Below are positions 49,830-61,569 of a DNA stretch of 64,000 bases, piece after piece. Position 1 is the stretch's first letter. The number at the start of each line of letters is the position of its first letter. The position numbers were made by a program, and so were the translations under genes. Origin of the DNA: Siphlonurus alternatus (lineage: Eukaryota; Arthropoda; Insecta; Ephemeroptera; Siphlonuridae); the NCBI GenBank assembly GCA_949825025.1, contig OX463788.1, positions 31,613,715-31,677,714 on the forward strand, in the 5' to 3' direction. The notes under the pieces are model-generated. The model was not told the origin of the DNA. It ran no database searches and was given only the letters and a program-made list of their open reading frames with translations.

Positions 49830-52125
49830 TACGTATATATTGAATTCAACTCTCCTGTGGACTCAACATAGCGTTGCTTAGGATTTTGTGAGCCCGGTGG
49901 CCATGGCCTTGAAGTTCAGCTTAGGAGCTTAGGAAACCATGAAAACCTCAATTATGATGGTTGTTAATTGATGTAGGATGACGTCATTCATCTTCAGGAT
50001 GCACGAGTCTTTAGCTACCATCATGTGAATAAAATCCAGTGGATCAAACTCTCGATTATCTGATTGCGATGCGCAAAAACACTATTCTGGTGCAAATGCT
50101 CATTTTTGTTTTGTTTTATTTAGATTTATGTACACAGTGATGCACTAAAAGACTATTGTTATATTATTAATGTAGTAATAAAGATAATAATTAATGTGTT
50201 CTAAATATTACTAAAATCGTATATTGGAGAAGATAAGGAAATGTTTCAAACTTATGATTCTTTCAGTTATAACTACTAACTATATATAATAATAATAATA
50301 ATAAAAGCCATAATCTCTCCGATAAGCTGATGGTTGATTGATGTGTATATATTTAACTGTAATATTATGTAGCATTAATTATTAAGTTAATAAAATTAAA
50401 TCTATAATTAAATGTATTAACTTAAATCAGAAATTTTAAGTTATTAGACTTATAATTTATTGCCACGTCATTGAGTTCTTAACAACATTAATATAAAGCA
50501 CAGTAAATTCTTTCTGTCGTAAAGAAAATAATGATTTATATTTATAATACTAATTCCATAAAGTTCTTTATCTTCCTTCTTTTACTTTGTGAAATTATAT
50601 TTAGACATCAGATTAAAAACACAGATACAAAGAGTTCCATCCAACAACTTTGCATTTGTAAATTAAAGAAGAGAAAAAAATAATAATAATAATGATAAAA
50701 GGGAAAAAATGTGCGTGTTTAACTTGAATTCATATTTGTCAGATTCAAAATGGTTTTTATTCAAATCTGCAAGACTTAATAATTCAGATTTTTAGATTCA
50801 AATTGTAATTGAAAAAGTTTTACTTTCAAAAGATTTTCATAAAGAAGCCCTATAATAATAAAGATACACGGTTTGCAATATGCAGGTTTGCTACAAATAT
50901 CTTTATAGTTACATTGCATTACTAAATATTATATTTTAAATTAAGTTTCCAATTCAGAAAAAGTAGGCGCCTGCATGAAATGGATCTAGGCAACCAGAGG
51001 GGTATATATGTGCAACTGGCTGCATACCTTGTAGGGTGAAAAAGAAGTGCGTAGTATTATTGTTTAACGCTATATACATTCATTTCAAAGAATTCTCTTA
51101 CTTTGATGAACATGACCAAAAGCTACAAGGTTGATCTTAAGGTGACCTTTGATCTTTGACCTTGCGCGTCAATGCTTTCAGTCAAAAAGATATAGAGCCT
51201 GAGTAAACATTTGCCATTAGATAATATATTTGCATTGCTCAAACTTAAAAGAGCTAAAAGAAATGAAGAGTTTTAAATTCTTATTTTAACAAATTATATA
51301 GATTTAACTCTCTTTTTAAAACAACAACTTTTGAACACATTTAATGGATCCTTAAAAATACGCAACCTGAATAAAAAAATGTTTTGACATTATGACATTT
51401 TTTAACAAGACTGACATGTACCTCTGATAAAATAATTTAGAAGACTCAGTTGCCGTAAGGTCAAATGTTACCTAATCTTTAGGAAACTGACATTAAAGAT
51501 CAAAAACTGAAAATTTAGGAAGTAATCATTTATGTTTAGTTTGTGCTCTGCGATATGAAATAAACACACAGTAGTAGAAAGTATATAGTAAGCCTAGCCA
51601 CTTTGAGTAAGCTATAACTCAAGGAAAGGAAAGAAAAAAAAGGGGGGGACGTCTTATTTATGGTTGTGAGATTCAGTCCATGTGAAAAAATTTCACACCT
51701 AGCAACTTTTAGAAGGAGATAATGGAAATAGAGCGCAAGTATAAACAGAGAAAAGCAAATCGTATGTCGTTCATTAAAAAAAAAGCACAGGTAAATTTAA
51801 TATCAATTTAACAAATACAGTACATTCATCGCTAAAAATAGGTACACTAGCATACACCAGTTTCTCCTGTTTTTTGTTTTGTTTTGTTTTTCGTTAATGT
51901 TGTTGTAGTTGTTGTTTTTTTACACAAACTGAACAATTCAATTACATTTGTATCAATTACCATTTTTTTTTCTATTATATCACTCTTATGAATTTTTAAA
52001 ATAAATATGTTAATAAAAATAATAATATCATTACATTTATTTACATAAGATACAGTTTATTAACTAAAGACTTAAGCGTATCGAGTTGAGAGGAATCTGT
52101 TGATGTTATTTAACTGATTATTTAC
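49830..52125. other. AT-rich stretch with less biased patches, no gene recognised
   Basis: The patch 49850-50100 is less AT-rich and holds a CRE (49979-49986). The patch 50960-51200 holds the nuclear-receptor-like sites listed separately. Otherwise AT-rich. Confidence 0.45.
51132..51162. promoter_or_regulatory. Cluster of nuclear-receptor half-sites (DR1-like)
   Basis: TGATCT (51132-51137), TGACCT (51143-51148), TGATCT (51150-51155) and TGACCT (51157-51162) are direct repeats. The last three are spaced by one base, the DR1 arrangement bound by HNF4/USP/COUP-type receptors. Binding is inference. Such runs can also arise as simple repeats. Confidence 0.35.
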
Positions 52126-52129
52126 GAAT

Positions 52130-52390
52130 GATCATCCGCCTCACCGCAGTGAGTCTCAGCGGATGGATTATTGATCTTGAGAAAGCAGCAGCAGCAGCAA
52201 AGTTCTTAGCGAGTGACAGACTGGAGCGATGCCATGTAGTGGGGGTGTCATTGTGCAGTAGTAGTAGTTCAGCTCATCACTGTATAATTGTTCCACTTCC
52301 ATTGCATCAAACAAACAATAAAGTAATTTCTTGTATTGATGGCATCTGCTGCTGCTGCTGCTTTTATTTGCTCTTTCACCATTTTGTATT
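52130..52390. other. Trinucleotide-rich patch (CAG/GCT), open + frame
   Basis: Contains a GCA run near 52184-52200 and a TGC run near 52346-52362. The + strand frame is open for 131 codons from 52128 through (AT)n sequence, giving poly-Ala, poly-Ser and poly-Cys, so coding is doubtful. Confidence 0.35.
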
Positions 52391-52399
52391 GTCTGTTCT

Positions 52400-53280
52400 G
52401 TTATATATATATATATATATATACATATATACTCATAAACTTTATATCATTAATAGACATTTTATAAAATTTTATGCTCTCCTCTCTATTCTCTTTTTTA
52501 TATCTTATACTTGTTTATTATGATCATCAATGCAGCTTTATTACGTGGTTTTCACAAATGTAGGTCATGAAATAATAATTACAATCAACAGCGATATATC
52601 TTGTCTTTTATCAAAATAAATATATTTCAAGATATAACAAATTTATTAAGATCATATAGTATGTTTGTTTTTTTCAAATATACGCTCTTTATAATTTAAA
52701 TATAAATAACAGAAATGAAATTGTACATTTTCATAAAAAATATATAAATTTTATAAATGATTTTTTTTCATATTTATACTGATAATTATAATTTATATTT
52801 TAAAAGAAAAAATATCTTATTTTTTTTAATAGAATGTTAGTATTATAAAAGATTATATAACAACATAAAAAATTCCAGATCAAAAACAAGACAAGTGAAA
52901 TTTACAATAAAGGTAATTTTCAAAATTTAAAGATAAGGAAAATAACTCTTTATCAGAAAGTGCTGTTGTTTATATTAGTCTCATGTAATATTTGTATAAT
53001 TTATATAAAAAGAAACAAAGCCAAAAACATGTTTTCAGTTAGTAGCATAAATTTTCATTAATTTTTAATGTAAAAATAACACATTAAATCTTTATTACTG
53101 TAACATATGAAAATATTAAAAAAAAAACATATAATTTTTTTTTTGTTATTATATATAATAATATTCCAGTGTTAGAAAAATGAGGACACAGCTATAGTGT
53201 TTATTTTGCCCTTTATTCTATATTTTTTACTGACCATGAGAATATATTGTTTTTATTTTCCTTTCAGTGCTGGAAGAAAT
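52400..53280. other. AT-rich stretch, nothing recognised
   Basis: Starts with a short AT array (52402-52430) and continues AT-rich. Confidence 0.5.
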
Positions 53281-53284
53281 AATA

Positions 53285-53500
53285 ATAACCGAGGCAGCTA
53301 GAGCGCGCACTATATTTATAAATGTTCATGGAGGAGCTCAGCAATTCTTTTGTAAACATTTTTCTCACAGACAAGATAAATGACGAACATATCAGTGCTG
53401 TGCGGCCACACGCCGGTCAGTCGGCTGGCCCCACGACACAACAAAATAAACAAGCGCTGGACCGCCGCCGCTATTTCAACTGCATGCCACGCTTAAAACA
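53285..53500. other. GC-enriched island with acceptor-like left edge
   Basis: A T-rich tract ending in CCTTTCAG at 53260-53267 precedes a G/C-enriched block with CpGs near 53400-53470. A + frame opens from 53322 for 71 codons. Its sequence contains no motif of the GABA-B family and is unrecognised. Confidence 0.25.
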
Positions 53501-53827
53501 TGATCTCTGTTTCTTTTATATTATACATAAATTTTGACATTGTTCATGTTCTTGCATTTTTCCTTCTTTAATGAAATGCTTATGTAATGAAATTTAAACA
53601 TTTTTTCACTAGTATAACTTACAGGAAATATTCACAAATACGAAAGAAATTTTACTTAATTATTAAACTAACTTAAATAGACCACTTTTTTAAGTTACTT
53701 GTTAAGGTTAACAATTTTTAAAATGTTATATTATATTTATTTTCCGTAATTTCTACAATTTTCTCAAGATGCGCTTTATTCTTCAGAGGTAAATTGAAAT
53801 ATTTCCAACTTTCTGAACTAAGAATTT

Positions 53828-54160
53828 CCTCAACTTACATGAAAAATTTTTATGGCAGAAATGAATAGAGGGTACCAAATTATGCTACTCAGAATTTTTC
53901 AGATTTTTTTGAAACTCAGAACTATTTTTAAATAATTATTGAAAGTGCGGCCACGCCTTCTGGAGGTGTCAATAGGCATCTCTGTCCTATCCTTTTTATT
54001 AAGGATTCAGGGTTGCCAACTTAACTTACAAAACTTTCAATAATTACTTTAAAATAGTTCCGCGTCTCAAAAAAATCTGAAAAAATTCAGAGCAGCATAA
54101 TTTGATGCCCTAGCTCTATTCATATCTGCAATAATTTTTTTTTATGTAGGTTGTTCATTA
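53828..54160. mobile_element. Foldback element, GGACAACATACATG family, copy A
   Basis: About 333 bp. Subterminal arms TGGCAGAAATGAATAGAGGG, CAGAATTTTTCAGATTTTTTT and AACTATTTTTAAATAATTATT on the left are mirrored as reverse complements on the right. The loop is G/C-richer (AGTGCGGCCACGCCTTCTGG ... TCCTTTTTATTAAGGATTCA). It is the most diverged of the three similar copies. Confidence 0.82.
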
Positions 54161-54480
54161 GCATAAACAAAAAATTAGGTACCTTCAGCTGGTTGATGAA
54201 GTTAAAGCTACTTTCTCATTAATTAGTAGTATGTGTTTTTATTTTGAAATTTGGTCACAAGATTCTACACCAGGTTAGGCCCTGTCTACACTTATTCTCA
54301 TTTTCGATAAAGTAAATTTCCTCAATAGGCGTTCTAACTATAAAATAGCCTCAAAAAAAGTTTTATATTAATTTGGTCTTTATACATAACAAATGGTACC
54401 GTTTAGAATTACTTGAATTTCATTTTATATGAAACGTAAATTTTTAATGTACGCGTAATTTTTCACTGTTTCTAACTCAT

Positions 54481-54812
54481 AATGGACAACATACATGAAA
54501 ATTTTTTATTGCAGAAATGAATAGAAGGTACCAAATTCTGCTACTCTGAATTTTTTCAGATTTTTTTGAGACCCAGAACTATTTTTAAATAATTATTGAA
54601 AGTGCGGCCACGCCCCCTAGAGGCGTCAATAGACGTCCAGTCTCCATCCTTTTTATTAAGGCTGCAGGGGTGCCAACTGAAATCATAGGACTTTCAATAA
54701 TTATTTAAAAATAGTTCCGGGTCTCAAAAAAATCTGAAAAAATTCAGAGTAGCATAATTTGGTATCCTCTATTCATTTCTGCAATAAAAAAAATTCATTT
54801 ATGTTGTCCATT
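54481..54812. mobile_element. Foldback element, GGACAACATACATG family, copy B
   Basis: About 332 bp with ends AATGGACAACAT / ATGTTGTCCATT. Internal arms and loop match copies A and C (loop AGTGCGGCCACGCCCCCTAG, GCCAACTGAAATCA). A TA lies before its left end, but no TA follows its right end. Confidence 0.88.
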
Positions 54813-54835
54813 GGTAGTTTTACACACTCTGTATA

Positions 54836-55224
54836 ATAGACAATAATGGTTGCATTTTTTTATTTCATAATTAGAAAATATACCTAAAATTATGCTTTTC
54901 TGAATTTTTTCGGATTTTTTGGAGTGCGGGAACTAATTTTAAAAAAATATTTAAAATACCTGAATTTGGGTGGTACACCTGATGGGACAACCGTGACGTC
55001 ATTTGTCGTGCTGTGATTGGCTGTTGATGATGTCACGGCTGCTGTGATTGGCTGTCGATGACGTCACGGTTGTCCCATCAGGTGTACCACCCAAATTCAG
55101 ACATTTTAAATATTTTTTTAAAATTAGTTCCCGCCCTCCAAAAAATCTGAACAAATTCAGAAAAGCTTAATTTAATGTATATTTTCTAATTATGAAATAA
55201 AAAAATGCAACCATTATTGTCTAT
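54836..55224. mobile_element. Foldback element related to A-C, with CCAAT/CRE core (element D)
   Basis: 389 bp with ends ATAGACAATAATGGTTGCAT and the exact reverse complement at 55205-55224. Arms of about 150 bp match closely. They contain TCTGAATTTTTTCGGATTTTTT, like copies A-C, so D is a distant relative. The core (54994-55066) holds two 26-bp units GTGATTGGCTGT(T/C)GATGA at 55013 and 55044, each with an inverted CCAAT and a CRE-like site, plus full TGACGTCA at 54994-55001 and 55059-55066. Noncoding. Confidence 0.85.
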
Positions 55225-55552
55225 GGACAACATACATGAAAAAAATTTATTACAGAATTGAATAGAAGGCACCAAATTATGCTACTCTGAATTTTTTCAG
55301 ATTTTTTTGAAACCCAGATCTATTTTTAAATAATTATTGAAAGTGCGGCCACGCCCCCTGGAGGCGTCAATAGGCGTCCAGTCTCTATCCTTTTTATTAA
55401 GAATTCAGGGGTGCCAACTGAAATCACAGGACTTTCAATAATTATTTAAAAATAGTTCCGGGTCTCAAAAAAATCTGAAAAAATTCAGAGTAGCATAATT
55501 TGGTACCCTCTATTCATTTTTGCAATAAAATTTTTTTGTGTATGTTGTCCAT
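55223..55552. mobile_element. Foldback element, GGACAACATACATG family, copy C
   Basis: About 330 bp, starting within the last bases of element D and ending TATGTTGTCCAT followed by TA. Very similar to copy B, including the loop. B, D and C are nearly head-to-tail and may have moved as one composite: TA lies left of B and right of C. Confidence 0.88.
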
Positions 55553-55559
55553 TATACAA

Positions 55560-56660
55560 TTATTGAATAAAAATCTAAATGATGATTTTTTGTTTTGTTT
55601 TTTACCTTTAATTAGAAAAAGGTGATCATTTCTTTATTTTCTTTAAATAATAAATTTATTGTCACATCAGTTATTTTTCCAAGCAAAATATTATACAAAA
55701 TAAGCCAGTGCTTTTTTTTTTACGTATGTATCAAGAGATAGAAATATAAATGTTTTATACTCTCTTCTCATCTTTATGACACAAAACTTGATATTTCAAT
55801 AAACATTTATTTATTTTAATCACAACAGTACTTAAGATGAAGAAAGAAAAAAAATGTCACGGGATTTTAGGTCACAGAGAGAAGCCACAAAGAAATAAAG
55901 TAACAATTGAAGTCCGAGGAAGCGTAATGGAGCGACTCAACGAATCTTTTTCTTCATCCTTCATTTTTTTTCTCCCTCTTATTTTTGCCTTTTGTTGTCA
56001 ATTCTTTCTAAAAGCATCAAAAAACTTTTTTTTCTTCTTGTTGCACTGGTTGAGATGAATTGACATGTTAGCAACACTTGAAAAGAATAATATACTTGTT
56101 GATTAAAAAATAGTTTGTCCGTATTTCAAAGGATATGACAAAAATTTAATAAATTTAATATACATTTGACATATGTTTAATAATACATGTATATCAATCT
56201 GTCAGTCACGATTGTCACGAATGCAGTATCTTTTATATTTGCTCTAATGCATGCCTGAAAAATGTCATGTAGTATAAATTTTTATATGCTATAAAAATAT
56301 CCAAACAAATGTAGTAGACATTTAAGGATACTTGATTGCTAGTATTAAGTCCAACATAGAAATCTTTATACTTCTATTTATAAATAATATAGTGGAAATA
56401 TATCAACTAAAAAACAACACTTTTAGTTGTTTATTCATTACATTCACAAAATAATATTTTGTTATGCTCAGTAAAAATTATACAGTACTAGTGTGAAACA
56501 ACACAAATAGTGAGGAATGAAAAAAAAATCACAATTATAGCTGACTTTATATATTTTATACTATTAGTACTTACTATTAGATAAAAAAAATGCTATATTA
56601 CATAAACTGTTAACATGTTATATATATAGAAAGGAAATTTAGGGGAGGAATGCGTTTTCT
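55560..56660. other. AT-rich stretch, nothing recognised
   Basis: AT-rich filler. The ORF at 55837-56058 is Lys/Phe-rich and unrecognised. Confidence 0.5.
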
Positions 56661-56674
56661 TGCTAGTATATTGT

Positions 56675-56830
56675 AGCCAATGAGATTGCTTTAAAGTTAT
56701 GACGTCACATTAGCCTCTACATTCTTAGGCTTGCTGGTCCAAGCAGCAGCAGCAGCTATTGTCACTGAGAGGGGATGCTGTGCTGGACCACTAGCCATTC
56801 AGCTGGCAACTGTTATGATACCGTTCTATT
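56675..56830. promoter_or_regulatory. CCAAT box, CRE and GC-enriched patch
   Basis: GCCAATGAG near 56676-56684 is followed about 16 bp later by TGACGTCA (56700-56707), then a G/C-enriched patch with a CAG run (near 56743-56757) and the inverted pair TGGTCCA/TGGACCA. Promoter-like in arrangement, but no gene start identified. Confidence 0.28.
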
Positions 56831-56839
56831 GTCACGCTT

Positions 56840-58190
56840 TAGAATTATAGCACAAGAAAGCAAAAACTAAAAGAATATATATATTATTTCGATGAAAATT
56901 TAATAAAAATATATCTCTTGGAATTTTAAACTCCAATTTGTTCTTACTTTTTTTTTCACATAAAATACTTGTTGCATTCTTTTATACTTGAAAAAAAAAC
57001 TCTTTTAGCATTTAATTACGTTTAATGATTTAAAATTTCTCATAATTATATTACTAAGTTTATATTTCTTTAATTCCAATCAAATCTATACATGAAAAAA
57101 TAATTGTTTTAATAATCTTTTCTTTTATAATATCAAAGTCTTTGTAAGACTTAGGCTTGTTATTTATTTTAATAAAAGAAATGTATAAATAAAGATTTCC
57201 TTTTAAAAAAATTCATTGTTTATTTTATGAATATAAACATCTAGTGAACAGAATTTAAAAACGTACCTTTACAAAATTTTACCTTAGCTAATGAATGCCA
57301 TGTTTGTGTAATCTTAAAATAATGAAAAGTATAAAAAATAAACATTTGAACTTTTAAATGTGTCTCAAAAGAAGAAAAAGCAACTTCCTAGAAACCTAAC
57401 TTTTATCATTTTTTTTTTCTCCCCCCAAATAATGCGTTATCTGACTGATACTTCCCTTATTATATTCTTCTCTGTCTAATTAGAGAAACGATTCAGTTTG
57501 CACGATTCTCGTTCCTATCACAACTGGTGACTTTTTAATTATTATTAACAAAATAAATATAATTTTTTTATATACAAATAAATGACTAGTGAATTGATAT
57601 ATACGTGAAAAAGACAAACAAGATTTCTTAATGTAAAACATTTAAAGTATTGCATACTTTAGTTGTATTATTTTACATCTAGCAGTCTCCTTAAGGTATA
57701 TTTTGTGTTTATAATTTTCATAACGTTTAATGATTACGTAGAACATAAATATAAAACGAACATTTTGTGTCTCAGCTGTGTTTCAATAAGTAAGTGTACC
57801 AATTAATCGCTCTGCCTGCATGACTGGGAGACGACTCATATTTCTATCGTGTTTTGTTGTAATTTACTAATATACAATTAGAATCGATTGTAACGGTAAC
57901 TCAAGATGATGCTGGCTCAATTTGGTAACTAAACCGGTCTTGTCTATGTAGAAACATGATCTGAAATGCAAAGCATGATACTCTCACATTCCATGCACTT
58001 ATTAATGAGATATTTAAACATTTCACTTATAGTGATAGTTTAAGCAGCGAAATTAAGTTTTAACTATAATCTAATGAATCACATTAAAAAGAGACTGTAA
58101 ATTAAAAATATGCTAAACATTCTTAGCTATGCTGCAAATAAAGTTTTCACATTCCAACATGGTGAAGACTATACTTTTCTCACTTATTTC
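56840..58190. other. AT-rich stretch, nothing recognised
   Basis: AT-rich intronic filler without supported features. Confidence 0.5.
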
Positions 58191-58199
58191 ACCTTCAAC

Positions 58200-58345
58200 A
58201 ATGGCTGGGAGTGTGACGACGTCATTTGATGGTGGTACCATTGTTGTGTAGGCGGCGACTCCTCATTGTTTGCGGTGAGCGCAGTTTCCCCCTACTCCTC
58301 CCTTGTTAGCCTTACTAATAAATCCCCGCTTGCTCATGTTTGGGC
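58200..58345. other. Small GC-enriched island
   Basis: Contains GACGACGTCA (a CRE half-type site), GTAGGCGGCGACTCC and GCGGTGAGCGCAG. No ORF recognised. Confidence 0.3.
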
Positions 58346-58606
58346 TGCTGCCTCACTCACTATAATACCTCTTTTTTTTTTTTTACACGCGCGTGCTCAA
58401 ATTCTTTTGTTTGATACGATTCTCTGATAAAAAAAAATTAAAAATAAGGTTACGACAGGTAAATTGCCAACGTTTAATAATCTCATTTCTTTATAAAAAC
58501 ATCATTTAAATATTCAGAGGCTTTATATTATGTATGGAGGAACAAAACATTGTGAGTAAGGAAATGTAGGAGGAGAAACAGAGCAACAGGGAGAGAAAGA
58601 GAGAGT

Positions 58607-58609
<3 letters not shown>

Positions 58610-58666
<57 letters not shown>
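58610..58666. repeat. (GA)n microsatellite
   Basis: About 57 bp of GA dinucleotides with degenerate purine-rich 5' flank from about 58570. Confidence 0.94.
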
Positions 58667-58668
<2 letters not shown>

Positions 58669-58679
58669 TAATACTGTAG

Positions 58680-59540
58680 CGACTTCATGAAATAATATTT
58701 TGTCATATTGTCAATTGTGCGTGCCAAGTAACGTCTGTTGAGTCTGTAATTAATTGATCTTCATGTGCTTAAACAATATTTCGTGGCTCCATTATTCGCT
58801 TCAATACATTTGCTTTCCACTTGCCACTTCAATAGTACAGTGATTTCAAGTGGAATTTTTTTTATGCATTTAGAAACGAATTTATTGTGTTGGTACATAA
58901 TGGTATAAGAACAAATAGCTCTCACAGATTTGAAATTAATGTATTGATAATATAACAAAGATTGAAATGATACATAATTTATATTGTATGTGAATTTTCA
59001 CACTTTTTAGATTAAACGCCTGTATAAAATAATACAATATAAACATAATAACGTCTATTATATCTTAACATATAATAAAGAGAAAATAAAAAGTTTACCT
59101 CACTTCATTATTATATTGATTCCAATGTAAGAACTCATTGTTAATTCAACTTTCATGAAGATTTCATACTTTATCCTTCTAGCAAAAAAACTTGACGAGC
59201 ATTCCGATAAGTTTACATTAGAGATCAGTGCAAAGTTTAACGGCAAATATTTGCTGAATTTTATTGAACCTTGTCCAAAAAGGTTCGATGTTCTACTCGT
59301 ATTTCCTTGGCTTAAAGCAGAAAAACGTCCAGCATCCAAACTGATAAAAATAGCAGTTACAAAAATCATTCTTGGATATCTTACATAAATGCAACAGTAA
59401 TTGACATATATTTATTAATATATAACTTAATAAATATTTACATTATAATATTGATTTATATACTTTATTTTGGTACATTATAAGTCGATGACTTGTACTG
59501 TTGTTTCAATCGGACTGTAAGCAGATTTGAAGTACACGAT
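58680..59540. other. Mostly AT-rich; one unrecognised ORF on each strand
   Basis: At 59155-59388 (+) a 77-codon frame encodes a mixed-composition sequence (KLDEHSDKFTLEISAKFNGK), and at 59100-59369 (-) an 89-codon frame overlaps it. Both are less low-complexity than most ORFs here, but I recognise neither. They may be remnants of a mobile element together with the next entry. Confidence 0.2.
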
Positions 59541-59556
59541 TTCTGTTTTTATGTAG

Positions 59557-59724
59557 AAACAGTGTCTTTGTGAACCAGCAGCGTCCATTTTGAAGGACTG
59601 GTCGTGGACAGCGTGCGGCAAATTCAACCCCTTAGCGCGCGTCGTGTTCCGAATGACCACACATAAAGCACAAGGAACGGAGCTTAATAGCTTAAATTTT
59701 CAATTTGAACAAAGTGTAACTTGA
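59557..59724 (+). pseudogene. Possible decayed PIF1/Helitron-type helicase fragment
   Basis: The + frame is open from 59557 to the TGA at 59722. Near its middle it reads FRMTTHKAQGTEL, resembling the conserved motif F-x-M-T-I-x-K-(A/S)-Q-G of PIF1-like helicases, including those of Helitrons. Upstream, the same frame is blocked by a stop at 59554-59556, and no other helicase motif was seen. The match is only about a dozen residues, and the opposite strand is open for 60 codons (59478-59660). Chance is a real alternative. Confidence 0.2.
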
Positions 59725-59729
59725 CCTTT

Positions 59730-61425
59730 TCTATAACTATAACATAATATTTACATGTTATATAAATGTCTGATTATTCAATGCAATTTTATATTTGTGA
59801 ATATTACATTATTACACAACAAGTTTTGAATTCAAATGGATAATAAAGTAAAACTAGTGACATTTGATTCTCAAATGACTTTTATTTTCAAGTAAATTTT
59901 ATTTTTAAAAGCTCTCATGGGATATGAACCCATTACTTCTAGCTTAAGTCATAAATTAAACACGACACAAAGGCAAAGGCAGTTTTTATTACTAGCTTTG
60001 AGCTTTATGGATGCTTTCGTGGCAGGCATGCTGGTGACGACTCATAAAGTATTTAGTGATACCTAATGCTAGCAATGCTAAGTACCTATATATATATATT
60101 TATGAAGATAATATTCTCTTTCTATATATATATATATAATATTCGGTAAAAAAAAAATCCGAAGCAAATTAACTTTTAACTCAAGAGTAAATTGAGTTTT
60201 AACCACAATTTAAAATTGGATTCATGTGTTTGGATTGCAAACGTAGAGACTAACTCAATTCTAATAGCCACAGGGTTGATGCAATCACAAGCTACAGTGC
60301 TCATGCTTACTCAAGCCCACATGCCTTTTCAAAGCCTTCAGGCGTGGATTTGTAAAATATTTTATATGTTTTGCATCTACCTTACCCAACTCAAAAGATT
60401 TTCAACATAAAATTGGTTAAAAATATATACATGTATATATACATAGTACATACACCTTAACAAAAACTCGAAGGAAATTCTCTCTAAAGTCGCCTATATA
60501 TGTATGAGAATACAGAACACAATAACAACAAAATATAGTATATAATACGCGTATACAACTACGAACATTTGCTGTGTAAACAACACAATATCGCATACCT
60601 TTATTGGAACCTGTCTTGCTCATAAGAAGACTACATCTTCTAATTACACTATATAATGTATAATTTAGGGATTATCTGTTTGTTGATGCAAATTTGTTTT
60701 TGAGATATTATGAATATAGCTGGTGCATAATATTAAACGTAAATCTATTGCAAATATGAATATAATTATATCGTTTTATGTAATAATTTTTAATTGCATA
60801 AACAATAAAATCTTCAATTTATACTACTATAAAGTAAAACATACTTTAAAATATAATAAAATGCATATTTATAGTTTAATGTAAAAACTACACTACATGT
60901 TAATATAATTATTATTTAACCATCATAAAAATAAATAAATAAAAAAAAATCTCATAAAAAAACACAGCACCCATTCAGAACATAAACATATTATTAGAGT
61001 TAACTATTATAATAAGCAAATCTGCTGTAGCATGATGTATTTAATCTATACATATTTTTATTTTATGAGATATTATGAACATGAGGTACATATGTTATAT
61101 TATAGCGAGCGATTGCATGCTGATGTTCAACACACAAAAATAATTTAAGAGACCACACCCCAGTTTTACCATTGACACGCGAGTTTCTCGTTATTATAGG
61201 AGTGAATAAAAAAAAAATGTTACATAATGAAATACATATAATTTTTTTTAAGGTCCTCACTTCTATAATTTAGTCACTTAGAATCGTGTGTAAAAATTGA
61301 TGATGATTATTATGATTAATAAAAAAAAAGTTATTATAATGATGATAACAACAGATCAGATGACGAAGGAGAGAATACAGTGAAGAGTGCTGAAGTGGCT
61401 TATTAATACCGTATATATATATAGA
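59730..61425. other. AT-rich stretch, nothing firmly recognised
   Basis: Contains AT tracts near 60087-60140 and a T-arm-like hairpin at 59917-59933 (see rejected items). ORFs at 60192 and 60417 are unrecognised. Confidence 0.45.
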
Positions 61426-61429
61426 TAAC

Positions 61430-61560
61430 TGCAGACCAAGTTTGTGAGTGTCAGGAGGGCAAGAATGGAGGGAAGGAGGAAAAGAGAGGACGAAGAAGCA
61501 CATGCAGCAGAAGTAGTAGCAGCAGCAGCACGGACGGGCAGACATATTGATTATACGTGG
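61430..61560. other. Purine-rich, GC-enriched patch with CAG/GTA repeats
   Basis: GGAGGGAAGGAGGAAAAGAG followed by CAGCAGAAGTAGTAGCAGCAGCAGC. The - strand frame gives poly-Cys and is not believable. Confidence 0.3.
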
Positions 61561-61569
61561 CAGTAGAGT

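Noticed and set aside
52128..52523. 131-codon + strand ORF
   Set aside because: Poly-Ala, poly-Ser, poly-Cys and Tyr-Ile runs from trinucleotide and AT repeats.
53260..53537. Second exon of the GABA-B receptor after a good acceptor
   Set aside because: The translation shows none of the expected flytrap motifs following WNDT.
59917..59990. tRNA-like T-arm on the - strand (ATGGG stem, 7-nt loop)
   Set aside because: Only the T-arm folds; I could not form acceptor, D and anticodon arms, and the B-box is imperfect. A tRNA-derived SINE fragment is possible but unsupported.
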